DNA from: Collinsella sp.
GTDB lineage: Bacteria > Actinomycetota > Coriobacteriia > Coriobacteriales > Coriobacteriaceae
DNA: 48,758 nucleotides
Reading direction: 5' to 3'
NCBI GenBank assembly: GCA_019414345.1
Contig: DXMF01000018.1
Location: forward strand, 1 to 48,758
Below are positions 1 through 10,674 of this stretch, one piece after another (the first letter of the stretch is position 1; each line of letters starts with the position of its first letter). The position numbers and the translations under genes are program-made. The notes under the pieces were generated by a model. It was given only the letters and a program-made list of their open reading frames with translations, did not search any database and was not told the DNA's origin.

Positions 1-2
1 AA

Positions 3-62
3 AAGACCGAGTCGTCCTCGCAGACGCTCAAGCAGGAATACCTCGATACATACGAAGGATGA
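3..62 (+). CDS. 3' end of an unidentified gene (partial)
   Basis: The frame starting at base 3 is open from the window edge and ends at a TGA at 60-62, giving a hydrophilic, Gln/Glu-rich tail (ends EYLDTYEG). Codon use (ctc, aag, gag, gac-type) matches neighbouring genes, so it is probably a real C-terminus. It is too short to identify. In many Gram-positives rho lies before rpmE, but nothing in these 19 residues proves that here. Confidence 0.45.
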   Translation, partial: KTESSSQTLKQEYLDTYEG

Positions 63-137
63 ATGTGGGGGAGTGTTCGGATGATAGTTGATATTCAAGG
101 GCCAGTTCGTGCTGTGCCGAAAAGACCGTGAACCTTT

Positions 138-166
138 TGTGGGACACGCGGCGCCGTGGTACCATA
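138..166 (+). promoter_or_regulatory. Probable promoter of rpmE
   Basis: TTGTGG at 138-143 and TACCAT at 161-166 are separated by 17 bp, with a TGG just before the -10 that resembles an extended -10. It lies about 80 bp before the rpmE start, leaving room for the structured leader. Inference from spacing only. Confidence 0.5.
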
Positions 167-171
167 GCCGA

Positions 172-245
172 GTTTGTTGTCTTGGTCGGAAACCAAGACG
201 CCTTATGCGCTGATCGGTAACCAGCGCCTGACCAATAAGGAGTCC
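172..245 (+). promoter_or_regulatory. Candidate structured leader of rpmE mRNA (L31 leader type)
   Basis: Two stable hairpins lie between the probable promoter and rpmE. The first is GTCTTGGT (179-186) pairing with ACCAAGAC (192-199) over a 5-nt loop. The second is GCGCTG (207-212) pairing with CAGCGC (222-227). AAGGAG at 237-242 follows. Ribosomal-protein leaders for L31 have been described in several bacterial groups, including (from memory) a Coriobacteria class; L31 would bind the leader and repress its own mRNA. That this is a member is inference from position and structure. Confidence 0.5.
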
Positions 246-249
246 TACC

Positions 250-663
250 ATGAAGCAGGGTATCCATCCCCAGTATGTCGAGTGCACGGTGACGTGCTCC
301 TGCGGCAACACCTTCAAGACGCACGCTACCGTGTCCGAGATGAAGGTCGAGCTTTGCAACGAGTGCCACCCGTTCTACACCGGCCAGCAGAAGTTCGTCG
401 ACACCGGTGGACGCGTCCAGCGCTTCGCCGACAAGTTCGGTGGCGCCGCTGCCGCCCAGCTCAAGAAGGCCGAGGAGGCCAAGGCTGCCAAGGCCGCCAA
501 GGCTGCTGAGGCCGAGGCCGCTCGCAAGGCTGCCGCTGAGGCTAAGGCTGCCGAGAAGGCTAAGCGTGCTGCTAAGTTTGCCGAGGAGGCTGCCAAGCAG
601 GCCGCCGAGGCTCCCGTCGAGGAGGCCGCTGCCGAGGCCGAGACCACCGAGGCTGCTGAGTAA
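250..663 (+). CDS. rpmE: 50S ribosomal protein L31 with long Ala/Lys/Glu tail
   Basis: The first ~70 residues are a zinc-type bL31: starts MKQGIHPQY, has CSC near residue 16-18 and CNEC near 36-39 (the four zinc cysteines), then HPFYTGQQKFVDTGGRV. Family members usually stop at 65-90 residues; this one is 137 aa because of a low-complexity Ala-Lys-Glu tail that should form a charged helix or be disordered. AAGGAG at 237-242 supports the ATG. The gene has its own promoter, leader and terminator, so it is probably monocistronic. The tail is in good codon style and frame, so it is not a sequencing artefact; similar Ala/Lys/Glu-rich tails occur on other ribosomal proteins in actinobacteria. Confidence 0.95.
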   Translation: MKQGIHPQYVECTVTCSCGNTFKTHATVSEMKVELCNECHPFYTGQQKFVDTGGRVQRFADKFGGAAAAQLKKAEEAKAAKAAKAAEAEAARKAAAEAKAAEKAKRAAKFAEEAAKQAAEAPVEEAAAEAETTEAAE

Positions 664-699
664 ATAGCTCGCCGCGGAATCACTCGCATTCATGGCATG

Positions 700-740
700 A
701 GGGCCGTGCATCCATTTGGGTGCGTGGCCCTTTTCTTTTA
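700..740 (+). terminator. Rho-independent terminator after rpmE
   Basis: AGGGCC at 700-705 and GGCCCT at 726-731 close an imperfect stem (gtgcatcc against gggtgcgt) followed by TTTTCTTTTA. Confidence 0.8.
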
Positions 741-773
741 TTGGTGCAAACGAACCTGTCCCCATGGCACCAA
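741..773. repeat. GTCCC-loop hairpin, copy 1
   Basis: TTGGTGC (741-747) pairs with GCACCAA (767-773); the loop carries AACCTGTCCCC. It belongs to a set of hairpins with unrelated stems but a shared loop core (also 804-840, 12930-12968, 30984-31030, 41601-41664, 44772-44806, 45710-45738). Confidence 0.7.
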
Positions 774-803
774 ATGGCAGAGAGGAAGCGTTTGCCCAGA
801 TAG

Positions 804-840
804 AACCTGCCAAAATAAACCTGTCCCATTGTGGCAGGTT
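804..840. repeat. GTCCC-loop hairpin, copy 2
   Basis: AACCTGCCA (804-812) pairs perfectly with TGGCAGGTT (832-840); the loop contains AATAAACCTGTCCC. It sits 31 bp after copy 1 and shares the loop core, not the stem. Confidence 0.75.
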
Positions 841-969
841 GGTCGTAGTTATTACGTGGCGGTCGAGGTCGACCGTATAGGCCGCGCCTTGTTTGGCTAA
901 AGTACAATCATCTGTGTTTAACTCGCCCGCAGCTGCACGGCGTGGGCGATGGCCAAAAAGGAAAACCAC

Positions 970-3776
<2,807 letters not shown>

Positions 3777-3777
<1 letters not shown>

Positions 3778-4925
3778 TGGCTGAGGCTTTAGAGGTAACG
3801 CCCGCCGAGCTGGACGCGTTTGCGGACCGGCTCGGTGAGGTCGAGTCGTATCTCCACCTGGACGAGAAGCGTACCCGCGTGTTCGAGCTCGAGGCCAAAA
3901 GTGTTGCCCCTGGCTTTTGGGATGACGCCGACGCCGCCCGTGCCACCATGGAGGAGATCGCGCGCACCAAGGAAGATATCGCTGCCGTGGACACCGCGCG
4001 CGGCGAGCTTTCCGATGCCCGCGCCGCGCTGGAGCTTGCCGAGGAGATGGGGGATGACCCCGACGCCGCCGCCCTTCGCGAGGAGGCTGCAGCCACGGCT
4101 GAGCGCCTGGCCCGTGCCATCGATGAGCTTGAGCTTTCGAGCTGGTTTACCGGTGAGTTCGATCACGGCGATGCCATTGTGACCATCAAGCCCGGACAGG
4201 GTGGTCTGGAGGCCCAGGACTGGACCTTCATGCTCTTTAAGATGTACATGAAGTACTGCCAGCGTCGCGGCTGGAAGGTCACCATCAACGACTGTCCCGC
4301 GGCCGAGGTCATCGGCATTGACCGTGCGACCTTTACCGTCGAGGGCAAGGACGCATTTGGCATGCTGCGCGCCGAGGCCGGCGTCCACCGCTTGGTTCGC
4401 ATTAGCCCCACCGACGACAAGAAGCGCCGCCAGACCACGTTTGCCGGCGTCGAGGTCATCCCCGTGCTACCCGATGATATCGACATCGAGATCAGTCCCG
4501 ATGACATCCGCGTGGACGTGTACCACGCGAGCGGCCCGGGCGGTCAGGGCGTCAACACCACCGACTCCGCCGTGCGCGTGACGCATTTTCCCAGCGGCAT
4601 TGTGGTCACCTGCCAAAACGAGCGCAGCCAGATTCAGAACAAGGCCGCGTGCATGCAGATCCTCAAGGCTCGCCTGTACGAGATTGAGCTCGAGAAGCGC
4701 GCCGAGGCGCTCGATGAGATCCGCGGACCCAAGACCACGATTGGTTTTGGCAACCAGATTCGCAGCTACGTGCTCTACCCGTACCAGATGGTCAAGGACT
4801 TACGCACGGGCGTGGAGACCAGCAATGTCGAGGCCGTCCTTGACGATGGCGACCTGGACCCGTTTGTTATTGGCTACCATCGCTGGGCTACCGGCAACGC
4901 CGATGCAGAAGGCTCGGAGGTCTAA
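3777..4925 (+). CDS. prfB: Peptide chain release factor 2
   Basis: 382-aa class I release factor with GPGGQGVN (the GGQ peptidyl-hydrolysis loop) near residue 258 and the RF2-type context RISPxD...RRQTTF. RF2 normally reads UGA/UAA with a Ser-Pro-Phe tripeptide; here the residues are Ser-Pro-Thr (residues 210-212, bases 4404-4412). No in-frame stop near codon 26 is present, so the programmed +1 frameshift that autoregulates many prfB genes is absent. The ATG shares a base with the secA stop; no strong ribosome site of its own is seen, consistent with coupling. The closing Tyr-Pro-Tyr-Gln-Met-Val-Lys-Asp-Leu-Arg-Thr segment is typical of actinobacterial RF2. Confidence 0.95.
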
Positions 4926-4986
4926 AACATCGGGTGGCTTCAAGCCGATGCCAAGCCCAACGGTTGGACGGGTTTGTATCCAGAAT

Positions 4987-5010
4987 AAACCCTGCGCAGG
5001 GGTGGTTTTT
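4987..5010 (+). terminator. Possible terminator after prfB
   Basis: A short G+C hairpin around CCTGCGCAGG is followed by GGTTTTT. Weak stem; the hairpin at 5051-5078 may be the real end. Confidence 0.4.
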
Positions 5011-5050
5011 GTCCGGCGAATCGGTAGAATCGAATACAAGAAGAAGTTCA

Positions 5051-5078
5051 AAGCGCATCCGTTTGGGTGCGCTTTTTT
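5051..5078 (+). terminator. Terminator between prfB and the YitT gene
   Basis: AGCGCATCC pairs with GGGTGCGCT over a GTTT loop and is followed by six T. It ends 12 bp before the next start codon, so it could also act as an attenuator for that gene. Confidence 0.65.
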
Positions 5079-5090
5079 GAGGGAGGCAGC

Positions 5091-5981
5091 ATGGCATATC
5101 GTCTGGACATCAAGCGCATTCTTTCGATGAACTTCTTTCACGACCTGCCCCAGATCATGTTGGGGTGTGCCTTGGCCGCCATCGCGACCGACTTGTTTTT
5201 GATTCCCAACGGTCTTGCCGCCGGTGGCGTTACGGGCCTTGCCACCATTATCCAGGCGGTCGGCGCGGCGCGCGGCCTATCGCTTCCCGTTGGTATTCAG
5301 ACGATCGTGATGAACGCCTTGCTGTTGTTGGTCGTTATGCGCGAGGGCGGCATGTTCTACGTGGTGCAGACCGCGACGGGCTTTGTGCTGCTGGGCTTCT
5401 TTACCGATCTGTTCGCCCCGTTTGTAGCACCTCTGGCGGATGCGGACCTGATGCTCCCTGCCATGTGGGGCGGCATTATTACGGGCATCGGTTACGGCAT
5501 GGTGTTGCGCGCCGGCGCCAACACCGGCGGCTCGGACACGATTGGCCAAATCATCTCGCGTAACACCTCGCTGCCGGTGGGCTCGACCGTCATGGCGATC
5601 GATGTTGCCGTATGCGCGCTATCGGCTCCGGTCTTTTCAATCGAAAACGCACTGTATGCAGGCCTTTCGATGGTCATTAGCGGCTACGTGATCGATGCCG
5701 TGGTCGATGGTGGCAACAAACGCCGTATGGTACTCATCATCTCGGACAAGTTCCCTGATATCGCTGCCGATATCATGTATGGCCTGGGTCGTGGTTGTAC
5801 CAAGTTTAAGGCGACTGGCATGTATTCGGGTGCCGAGAAGCCAGTGATTATGGTCATCGTGAGCCGTCGAGAGCTCAATACCCTCAAGACGATCGTGCGC
5901 GAGCGCGATCCTCATGCCATCGTGACGGTTGCCGACGTTACGGAAGCCTTCGGCGAGGGATTCAAGGACATTAGCGCGTAG
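5091..5981 (+). CDS. YitT-family integral membrane protein (DUF161/DUF2179)
   Basis: 296-aa protein with about five or six hydrophobic helices in the first ~200 residues, including the signatures NGLAAGGVTGLATI and GANTGGSDTIGQIISR, which mark the YitT repeat pair, followed by a cytosolic DUF2179-type domain (ending VTVADVTEAFGEGF). The family is widespread in Firmicutes and Actinobacteria; its substrate is not known. Start ATG at 5091 is set by GGGAGG at 5081-5086; a longer frame from 5067 would begin inside the terminator hairpin. It stands alone between two terminator-like regions. Function of the family beyond membrane location is not established. Confidence 0.85.
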   Translation: MAYRLDIKRILSMNFFHDLPQIMLGCALAAIATDLFLIPNGLAAGGVTGLATIIQAVGAARGLSLPVGIQTIVMNALLLLVVMREGGMFYVVQTATGFVLLGFFTDLFAPFVAPLADADLMLPAMWGGIITGIGYGMVLRAGANTGGSDTIGQIISRNTSLPVGSTVMAIDVAVCALSAPVFSIENALYAGLSMVISGYVIDAVVDGGNKRRMVLIISDKFPDIAADIMYGLGRGCTKFKATGMYSGAEKPVIMVIVSRRELNTLKTIVRERDPHAIVTVADVTEAFGEGFKDISA

Positions 5982-6188
5982 GGTCGATCGCGTTCCATCC
6001 AAAAGACGTTCACATTGATAAACCGTTTCATCAGCGGTTCTGCCTGCTAAATTGTTCAAATAATGATAAAAACTCTGGTAAAGCCATCAGTTTCCAGCAT
6101 AATGAATGACGTACGTGCATTGCGGCTGTGTTGGGATTACCTTCGGTGCCGTGCGCATTTTGTCTAATGAGGATGAAAGGAAGGCACA

Positions 6189-7019
6189 ATGAGCGACGAA
6201 GAGCTCAAAAAGGTTGCCAACGAGGTAAGGAAGGGCATCGTCACCGGCGTGCACGCTGCCAAGTCCGGCCATCCGGGCGGTTCGCTCGGCGCTGCCGACA
6301 TCATGACCTATCTGTACTTTGAGGAAATGAACGTCGACCCGGCCGATCCCCGCAAGGCCGATCGCGACCGTTTTGTGCTCTCCAAGGGCCATTGCGCTCC
6401 GGGCCTGTACGCCGTGCTCGCCGAGCGTGGGTTCTTCCCCAAGGAGGATCTCGAGACGCTGCGCCATATCGGCAGCCACCTGCAAGGTCATCCCAACATG
6501 AACGACACCCCGGGCGTCGATATGTCCACCGGCTCGCTCGGCCAGGGCATCTCCGCCGCCGTGGGCATGGCGGTTGCCGCCAAGCACTGGGGCGATACTT
6601 ACCGCACGTACGCCCTGCTGGGTGATGGCGAGAGCGAGGAGGGCCAGGTCTGGGAGGCAGCCATGTTTGCCGGCAACCAGCAGCTCGATAACCTCTGCGT
6701 GATCGTCGACCACAACGGCCTGCAGATCGACGGCCCCGTCGAGGAGGTCAACGACCCCATGCCGCTCGCCGACAAGTTCCGCGCCTTTAAGTTCCACGTG
6801 GTGGAGCTTGCCGACGGCAACGATTTCGATCAGATCCGCGCCGCCTTTGCCGAGGCCCGCGCCACCAAGGGTCAGCCGACCGCCATCATCGCCGAGACCA
6901 TGAAGGGCAAGGGCGTTTCCTTTATGGAGAACCAGGTTGGTTGGCACGGCAAGGCCCCCAACGATGAACAGTTTGAGCAGGCCATGGCAGAGCTCACGGC
7001 CGCCGGAGAGGAGCTCTAG
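6189..7019 (+). CDS. Transketolase, N-terminal (thiamine-diphosphate-binding) subunit
   Basis: 276-aa half-transketolase. SGHPGGSLGAADIM at the start and the TPP/Mg motif GDGESEEGQVWEA followed by NLCVIVDHN (residues ~145-180) identify the cofactor-binding half. Together with the next gene it makes a complete transketolase of the non-oxidative pentose phosphate pathway, moving two-carbon units between sugar phosphates. Split transketolases are common in anaerobic Firmicutes, Actinobacteria and archaea. GAAAGGAAGG at 6175-6184 is the ribosome site. The C-terminal subunit begins 2 bp after the stop. The 207-bp region upstream contains CATAAT-like boxes but no promoter I would defend. Confidence 0.92.
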   Translation: MSDEELKKVANEVRKGIVTGVHAAKSGHPGGSLGAADIMTYLYFEEMNVDPADPRKADRDRFVLSKGHCAPGLYAVLAERGFFPKEDLETLRHIGSHLQGHPNMNDTPGVDMSTGSLGQGISAAVGMAVAAKHWGDTYRTYALLGDGESEEGQVWEAAMFAGNQQLDNLCVIVDHNGLQIDGPVEEVNDPMPLADKFRAFKFHVVELADGNDFDQIRAAFAEARATKGQPTAIIAETMKGKGVSFMENQVGWHGKAPNDEQFEQAMAELTAAGEEL

Positions 7020-7020
7020 G

Positions 7021-7962
7021 ATGGCAGACGTCAAAAAAATCGCCACGCGCGTAAGCTACGGCGAGGCCCTCGTCGAGCTCGCCAACGAGCACGATGACTT
7101 TGTGGTCCTCGACGCTGACCTGGCCGCCGCCACGCAGACCGGCAAGTTCAAGGCCGCCTGCCCCGATCGTTTCTTCGATGTGGGCATTGCCGAGAGCAAC
7201 CTGATGGGCGTCGCCGCCGGTATCGCGACCACCGGCCGCGTTGCCTTCGCGAGCACCTTTGCCATGTTTGCCGCCGGCCGCGCCTTTGAGCAGGTCCGTA
7301 ACTCCATCGGCTACCCGCATCTCAACGTTAAGATTGGCGCCACGCACGCCGGTATCTCGGTGGGCGAGGACGGCGCCACACACCAGTGCTGCGAGGATAT
7401 CGCCCTGATGCGCGTCATCCCTGGCATGACTGTGATCGTTCCTGCCGACGACGTCGAGGCCCGCGCCGTGACGCGCGCCGCCTACGAGTGCGACGGTCCG
7501 GTGTACATGCGCTTCGCTCGTTTGGCCTCGCCGGTTATCAACGACCCCGAGACCTACAAGTTCGAGTTGGGTAAGGGCATTGTCATGCGCGAGGGCGCCG
7601 ATGTGACCATCATTGCCTGCGGCCTGATGGTCGGCGAGGCTCTCGAGGCCGCCGAGCAGCTCGCTGCCGAGGACATCGACGCCGAGGTCATCAACATGCA
7701 CACCATCAAGCCCATCGATGCCGACCTGATCGTCAAGAGCGCCACCAAGACCGGTCACGTCGTGACCGTCGAGGAGCACTCTGTGATCGGTGGCCTGGGC
7801 AGCGCCGTTGCCGACGTCCTGTGCGAGCAGTGCCCGACGTCGCTCAAGAAGATCGGCGTCAACGACACCTTCGGTGAGTCTGGCCCGGGTGCCGAGCTCT
7901 TGCACAAGTATGGCCTGGACGCCGCCAACATCGTGGCGACCACCAAGGAGTTCTTGGCATAA
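7021..7962 (+). CDS. Transketolase, C-terminal (pyrimidine-binding and C-terminal domain) subunit
   Basis: 313 aa starting MADVKKIATRVSYGEAL. It carries the pyrimidine-binding domain (FFDVGIAESNLMGVAAG, ASTFAMFAAGRAFEQVRN, HAGISVGEDGATHQ) and the transketolase C-terminal domain (ADVTIIACGLMVGEAL, VTVEEHSVIGGLGSAVADV). The Glu of GIAESN is the residue that activates thiamine diphosphate. It starts 2 bp after the partner subunit, so the two are co-transcribed and probably made in equal amounts. DXS and PDH-E1 beta share this fold, but pairing with a transketolase N-half settles the call. A strong terminator follows. Confidence 0.92.
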   Translation: MADVKKIATRVSYGEALVELANEHDDFVVLDADLAAATQTGKFKAACPDRFFDVGIAESNLMGVAAGIATTGRVAFASTFAMFAAGRAFEQVRNSIGYPHLNVKIGATHAGISVGEDGATHQCCEDIALMRVIPGMTVIVPADDVEARAVTRAAYECDGPVYMRFARLASPVINDPETYKFELGKGIVMREGADVTIIACGLMVGEALEAAEQLAAEDIDAEVINMHTIKPIDADLIVKSATKTGHVVTVEEHSVIGGLGSAVADVLCEQCPTSLKKIGVNDTFGESGPGAELLHKYGLDAANIVATTKEFLA

Positions 7963-8008
7963 GGCAAGGCGAGGCAAAGCATCGCTTCAGCAACCGTATG
8001 CAATCCAT

Positions 8009-8046
8009 AACAGGGGCGTCCCCAAAGAGGACGCCCCTGTTTTTTG
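8009..8046 (+). terminator. Terminator of the transketolase operon
   Basis: ACAGGGGCGTCC pairs with GGACGCCCCTGT over a short loop, followed by TTTTTTG. Confidence 0.9.
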
Positions 8047-8191
8047 TCGGCAACAAACAAATTAGGCCCGCACCAAGTAAGGGCTTTCTCCGGGAAACGG
8101 GCCCAGACCAGCAAAGTGCAATTCAGACCCCAAGCACGGCGCTGCTGCACCCAAGTAAAACGCAGCGACCCCTTAGTTATCGCAGGCCGGA

Positions 8192-8300
8192 CACAGGGTT
8201 ACTCTCCAAATCTTTCCGCAGGACGGAGGAGCCCCCGCCGCACGTAGTGCGCAGCGGGGGCTCCGACATGTCCGAGGACGATTTGGAGAGTAACCCTGTG
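8192..8300. repeat. 109-bp nested perfect palindrome upstream of ftsE
   Basis: The outer arms (8192-8212 and 8280-8300) are perfect 21-nt inverted copies beginning CACAGGGTTACTCTCC. Inside, GGAGCCCCCGC (8228-8238) pairs perfectly with GCGGGGGCTCC (8254-8264), and GCAC/GTGC closes the tip. It lies in a 365-bp gene-free stretch (8047-8411) that otherwise shows only A+T-rich sequence near 8360 that may hold the ftsE promoter. It could be a mobile palindromic element, a structured RNA or a protein-binding cruciform; the sequence alone does not decide. Confidence 0.8.
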
Positions 8301-8411
8301 CACGGCCGACGGGATCCCTAAGCACGCCATGCTTCTTATGTGCAGCAAAGCTAATGCTGCTAAAATACAAAGCGCTCATGTAGTTTAAACGCACGACGAT
8401 AAGGAGCACCA

Positions 8412-9632
8412 GTGGGTAACCACTTCCGTACCTCCGGTGCGGGCGATGATGCCCCCAAGACGCAGGCAGGCGTCCAGGGCAGTCGTTTCGCCACTCCGGA
8501 TTCAGAGGGCCAGCCTGTTGCTCAGGCCCCCGCTCAGCCGGCAGATCAGGCACAGCCGGCATCCGATCCCTTTGCCTACAATCCAACCAGCGATGTCGCG
8601 CTTTCCGGCACGGCGGGTTTTGAGCCCGTTCAGGCCGTGACCGCTCGCGTGGAGCAGCCTCAGGCTGGTGCCGCCACGCCGCAGCCTACCATGGCCGGCA
8701 TTCCCGACCCCTTGGCCCCTGCGACGCCGGCTCCTCAGCCTGCGCAGTCCGGTCTCTTTGCCGCTATTCCCGACCCCACGCAGCCTGCTGCCCCGGTGGT
8801 CGAGAGCGATCAGGCAGCCGAGGTCGCAAGCCTCGATAACGCGCTCAACAACCCCGATTTTACGTCGGTGTTTGCGCCCATCGATCCGCAGGCCAGCCGC
8901 AAGAAGATGGCCAAGCAGGCCGGTGTCGAGCCCGTCATCCTTATGGAGCATGTCACCAAGATCTATCCGGCACAGCCTAACAAGCCTGCACTCGACGACA
9001 TCAACATCGAGATCTATCCGGGCGAGTTCGTCTTCCTGGTCGGTCACTCCGGCTCGGGTAAGACCACGCTGCTGTCGACGCTCAACCGCGACGTCAAGCC
9101 GACGAGCGGCCGCATCCTGGTTGCCGGTCAGGACCTCATGAAGATCAAGAACCGTAAGGTTCCGTTCCTGCGCCGCCAGATTGGCGCCGTGTTCCAGGAC
9201 TTTAAGCTTCTGCCGCAAAAGACCGCCTACGAAAACGTGGCGTTTGCCCTGCAGTGCATCGGCAAGCCCAAGGGCGTCATTCGCAGCCAGGTGCCCGAGG
9301 TGCTGCGTCTGGTCGGTCTGGCCGATCAGATGGACTCGCTGCCCGACCAGCTTTCCGGTGGCGAGCAGCAGCGCGTTGCCGTCGCCCGTGCTATGGTCAA
9401 CCGTCCGCCGCTGCTGATCTGCGACGAGCCCACGGGCAACCTCGACCCGGCGATCTCGCTGGGCATCATGAAGCTGCTTGAGCGTATTAACCGCACCGGC
9501 ACCACCGTGATCGTCGCCACGCACGACCGCGAGATGGTCGATAGCATGCACCGTCGCGTGATCGCCCTCGAGGGCGGCCACGTCATCCGCGACCAGGAGA
9601 GGGGAGGTTACGGCAACTATGGCACCAACTAA
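8412..9632 (+). CDS. ftsE: Cell-division ABC ATPase FtsE with N-terminal disordered extension
   Basis: 406 aa. The last ~235 residues are a full FtsE: Walker A GHSGSGKTT (~residue 211), Q-loop near FQDFKLLPQKTAYENV, signature LSGGEQQR (~314), Walker B LLICDEPTGNLD (~334), and a His switch in ATHDREMVDS. FtsE powers FtsX to control septal peptidoglycan hydrolysis. Normal FtsE is ~230 aa; the first ~170 residues here are Pro/Ala/Gln-rich and look disordered. GTG at 8412 follows AAGGAG directly; the internal ATG at 8908, which would give a normal-length protein, has no comparable ribosome site. The last 14 nt overlap ftsX. Confidence 0.93.
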   Translation: MGNHFRTSGAGDDAPKTQAGVQGSRFATPDSEGQPVAQAPAQPADQAQPASDPFAYNPTSDVALSGTAGFEPVQAVTARVEQPQAGAATPQPTMAGIPDPLAPATPAPQPAQSGLFAAIPDPTQPAAPVVESDQAAEVASLDNALNNPDFTSVFAPIDPQASRKKMAKQAGVEPVILMEHVTKIYPAQPNKPALDDINIEIYPGEFVFLVGHSGSGKTTLLSTLNRDVKPTSGRILVAGQDLMKIKNRKVPFLRRQIGAVFQDFKLLPQKTAYENVAFALQCIGKPKGVIRSQVPEVLRLVGLADQMDSLPDQLSGGEQQRVAVARAMVNRPPLLICDEPTGNLDPAISLGIMKLLERINRTGTTVIVATHDREMVDSMHRRVIALEGGHVIRDQERGGYGNYGTN

Positions 9633-10539
9633 CGTGGGCTACTCCTTCAAAGAGGCAATCAGCCACTTCTTCCGTAACTGGACTACCTCGCTCGGCGCCG
9701 TCATCACGATCTTCCTTTCGCTGTTTATCATCGGCCTGTTCATCATGGGCTCTGCGATGCTGAACTCCGTGATCGGCACCGTCGAGGATCAGGTTGTCAT
9801 CAACGCGTTCATTAGTGATGACGCCGATCAGGCCGATGTTCAGGCTTTTGAGGCCGAGCTTAAGACGTGGAATAACGTCAAGTCCGTGACCTATAAGGAC
9901 AAGGACGACGCGCTGGCCGAGTATACGAGCAAGATGTCGGGCAACGCCGACGCCACCATGAGCGCGCTCGATGGCCAGAACCCGCTGCCGGCTTCCTTCG
10001 CTATTGAGATGGACGATCCGTCCAAGGTCGAGAGCACGGCAAAGAAGCTCAAGAAGGATGCCGATTTCCAGAAGATCGCGGATGACGGCGACGTCAACGC
10101 GAGCGTGCTGTACGGCCAGGAGGAAGTGAGCCGCCTGTTCCAGGTGACCAACTACATCCGCATCGCCGCCGTGGTGCTCGTTGGTCTTCTGACCTTTATC
10201 GCATTCATCTTCATCAACAACACGATTCGCCTGTCCATCACGGCGCGTCGTCGTGAGATTGCGATTATGCGTCTGGTCGGCGCCAGCAACGGCTTCATTC
10301 GTGGCCCGTTTATCACCGAGGGCGTGCTGCAGGCCATTTTGGGCTCGCTGCTTTCCATCGGCGTTCTGGAGCTGCTGCGCAATCTGATGATCCCGCGTCT
10401 GCAGGAGAGCATCGGCTGGATGTCGTTTGCCCTGCCGATGCAGTACTACCTGGTGACCTATGCTGCGCTGATTCTGGTCGGCGTGATTATCGGTCTCTTT
10501 GGTTCTGCCATCGCCATGCGCCGCTACCTGCGCGTGTAG
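9619..10539 (+). CDS. ftsX: Cell-division ABC permease FtsX
   Basis: 306 aa with FtsX architecture: an N-terminal membrane helix (LGAVITIFLSLFIIGLFIMG), an extracellular domain of ~130 residues, then three membrane helices with the cytoplasmic coupling segment RREIAIMRLVGASNGFIRGPF. It is the membrane partner of FtsE and relays ATP hydrolysis to cell-wall hydrolases outside. Its start lies 14 nt inside ftsE (GAGGGGAGG just upstream), so translation is coupled. The M23/NlpC hydrolase and S41 protease genes often found after ftsX are missing; a terminator and rnr follow. Confidence 0.94.
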   Translation: MAPTNVGYSFKEAISHFFRNWTTSLGAVITIFLSLFIIGLFIMGSAMLNSVIGTVEDQVVINAFISDDADQADVQAFEAELKTWNNVKSVTYKDKDDALAEYTSKMSGNADATMSALDGQNPLPASFAIEMDDPSKVESTAKKLKKDADFQKIADDGDVNASVLYGQEEVSRLFQVTNYIRIAAVVLVGLLTFIAFIFINNTIRLSITARRREIAIMRLVGASNGFIRGPFITEGVLQAILGSLLSIGVLELLRNLMIPRLQESIGWMSFALPMQYYLVTYAALILVGVIIGLFGSAIAMRRYLRV

Positions 10540-10563
10540 GCATGCCTGGAATTCATCCCTTCC

Positions 10564-10598
10564 AACGGGTCGTCTCTTATGGGGCGGCCCGTTTTTTG
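10564..10598 (+). terminator. Terminator after ftsEX
   Basis: AACGGGTCGTC and GGGCGGCCCGTT form an imperfect stem with the loop near TCTTATG, followed by TTTTTTG. Confidence 0.8.
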
Positions 10599-10674
10599 AT
10601 CCCTAGGGGATGGCAGGATGGCGAATCATTTGGGTAGACTCTTTGGAGTCGGCAATCGATAGTTAGGAGGCGCC

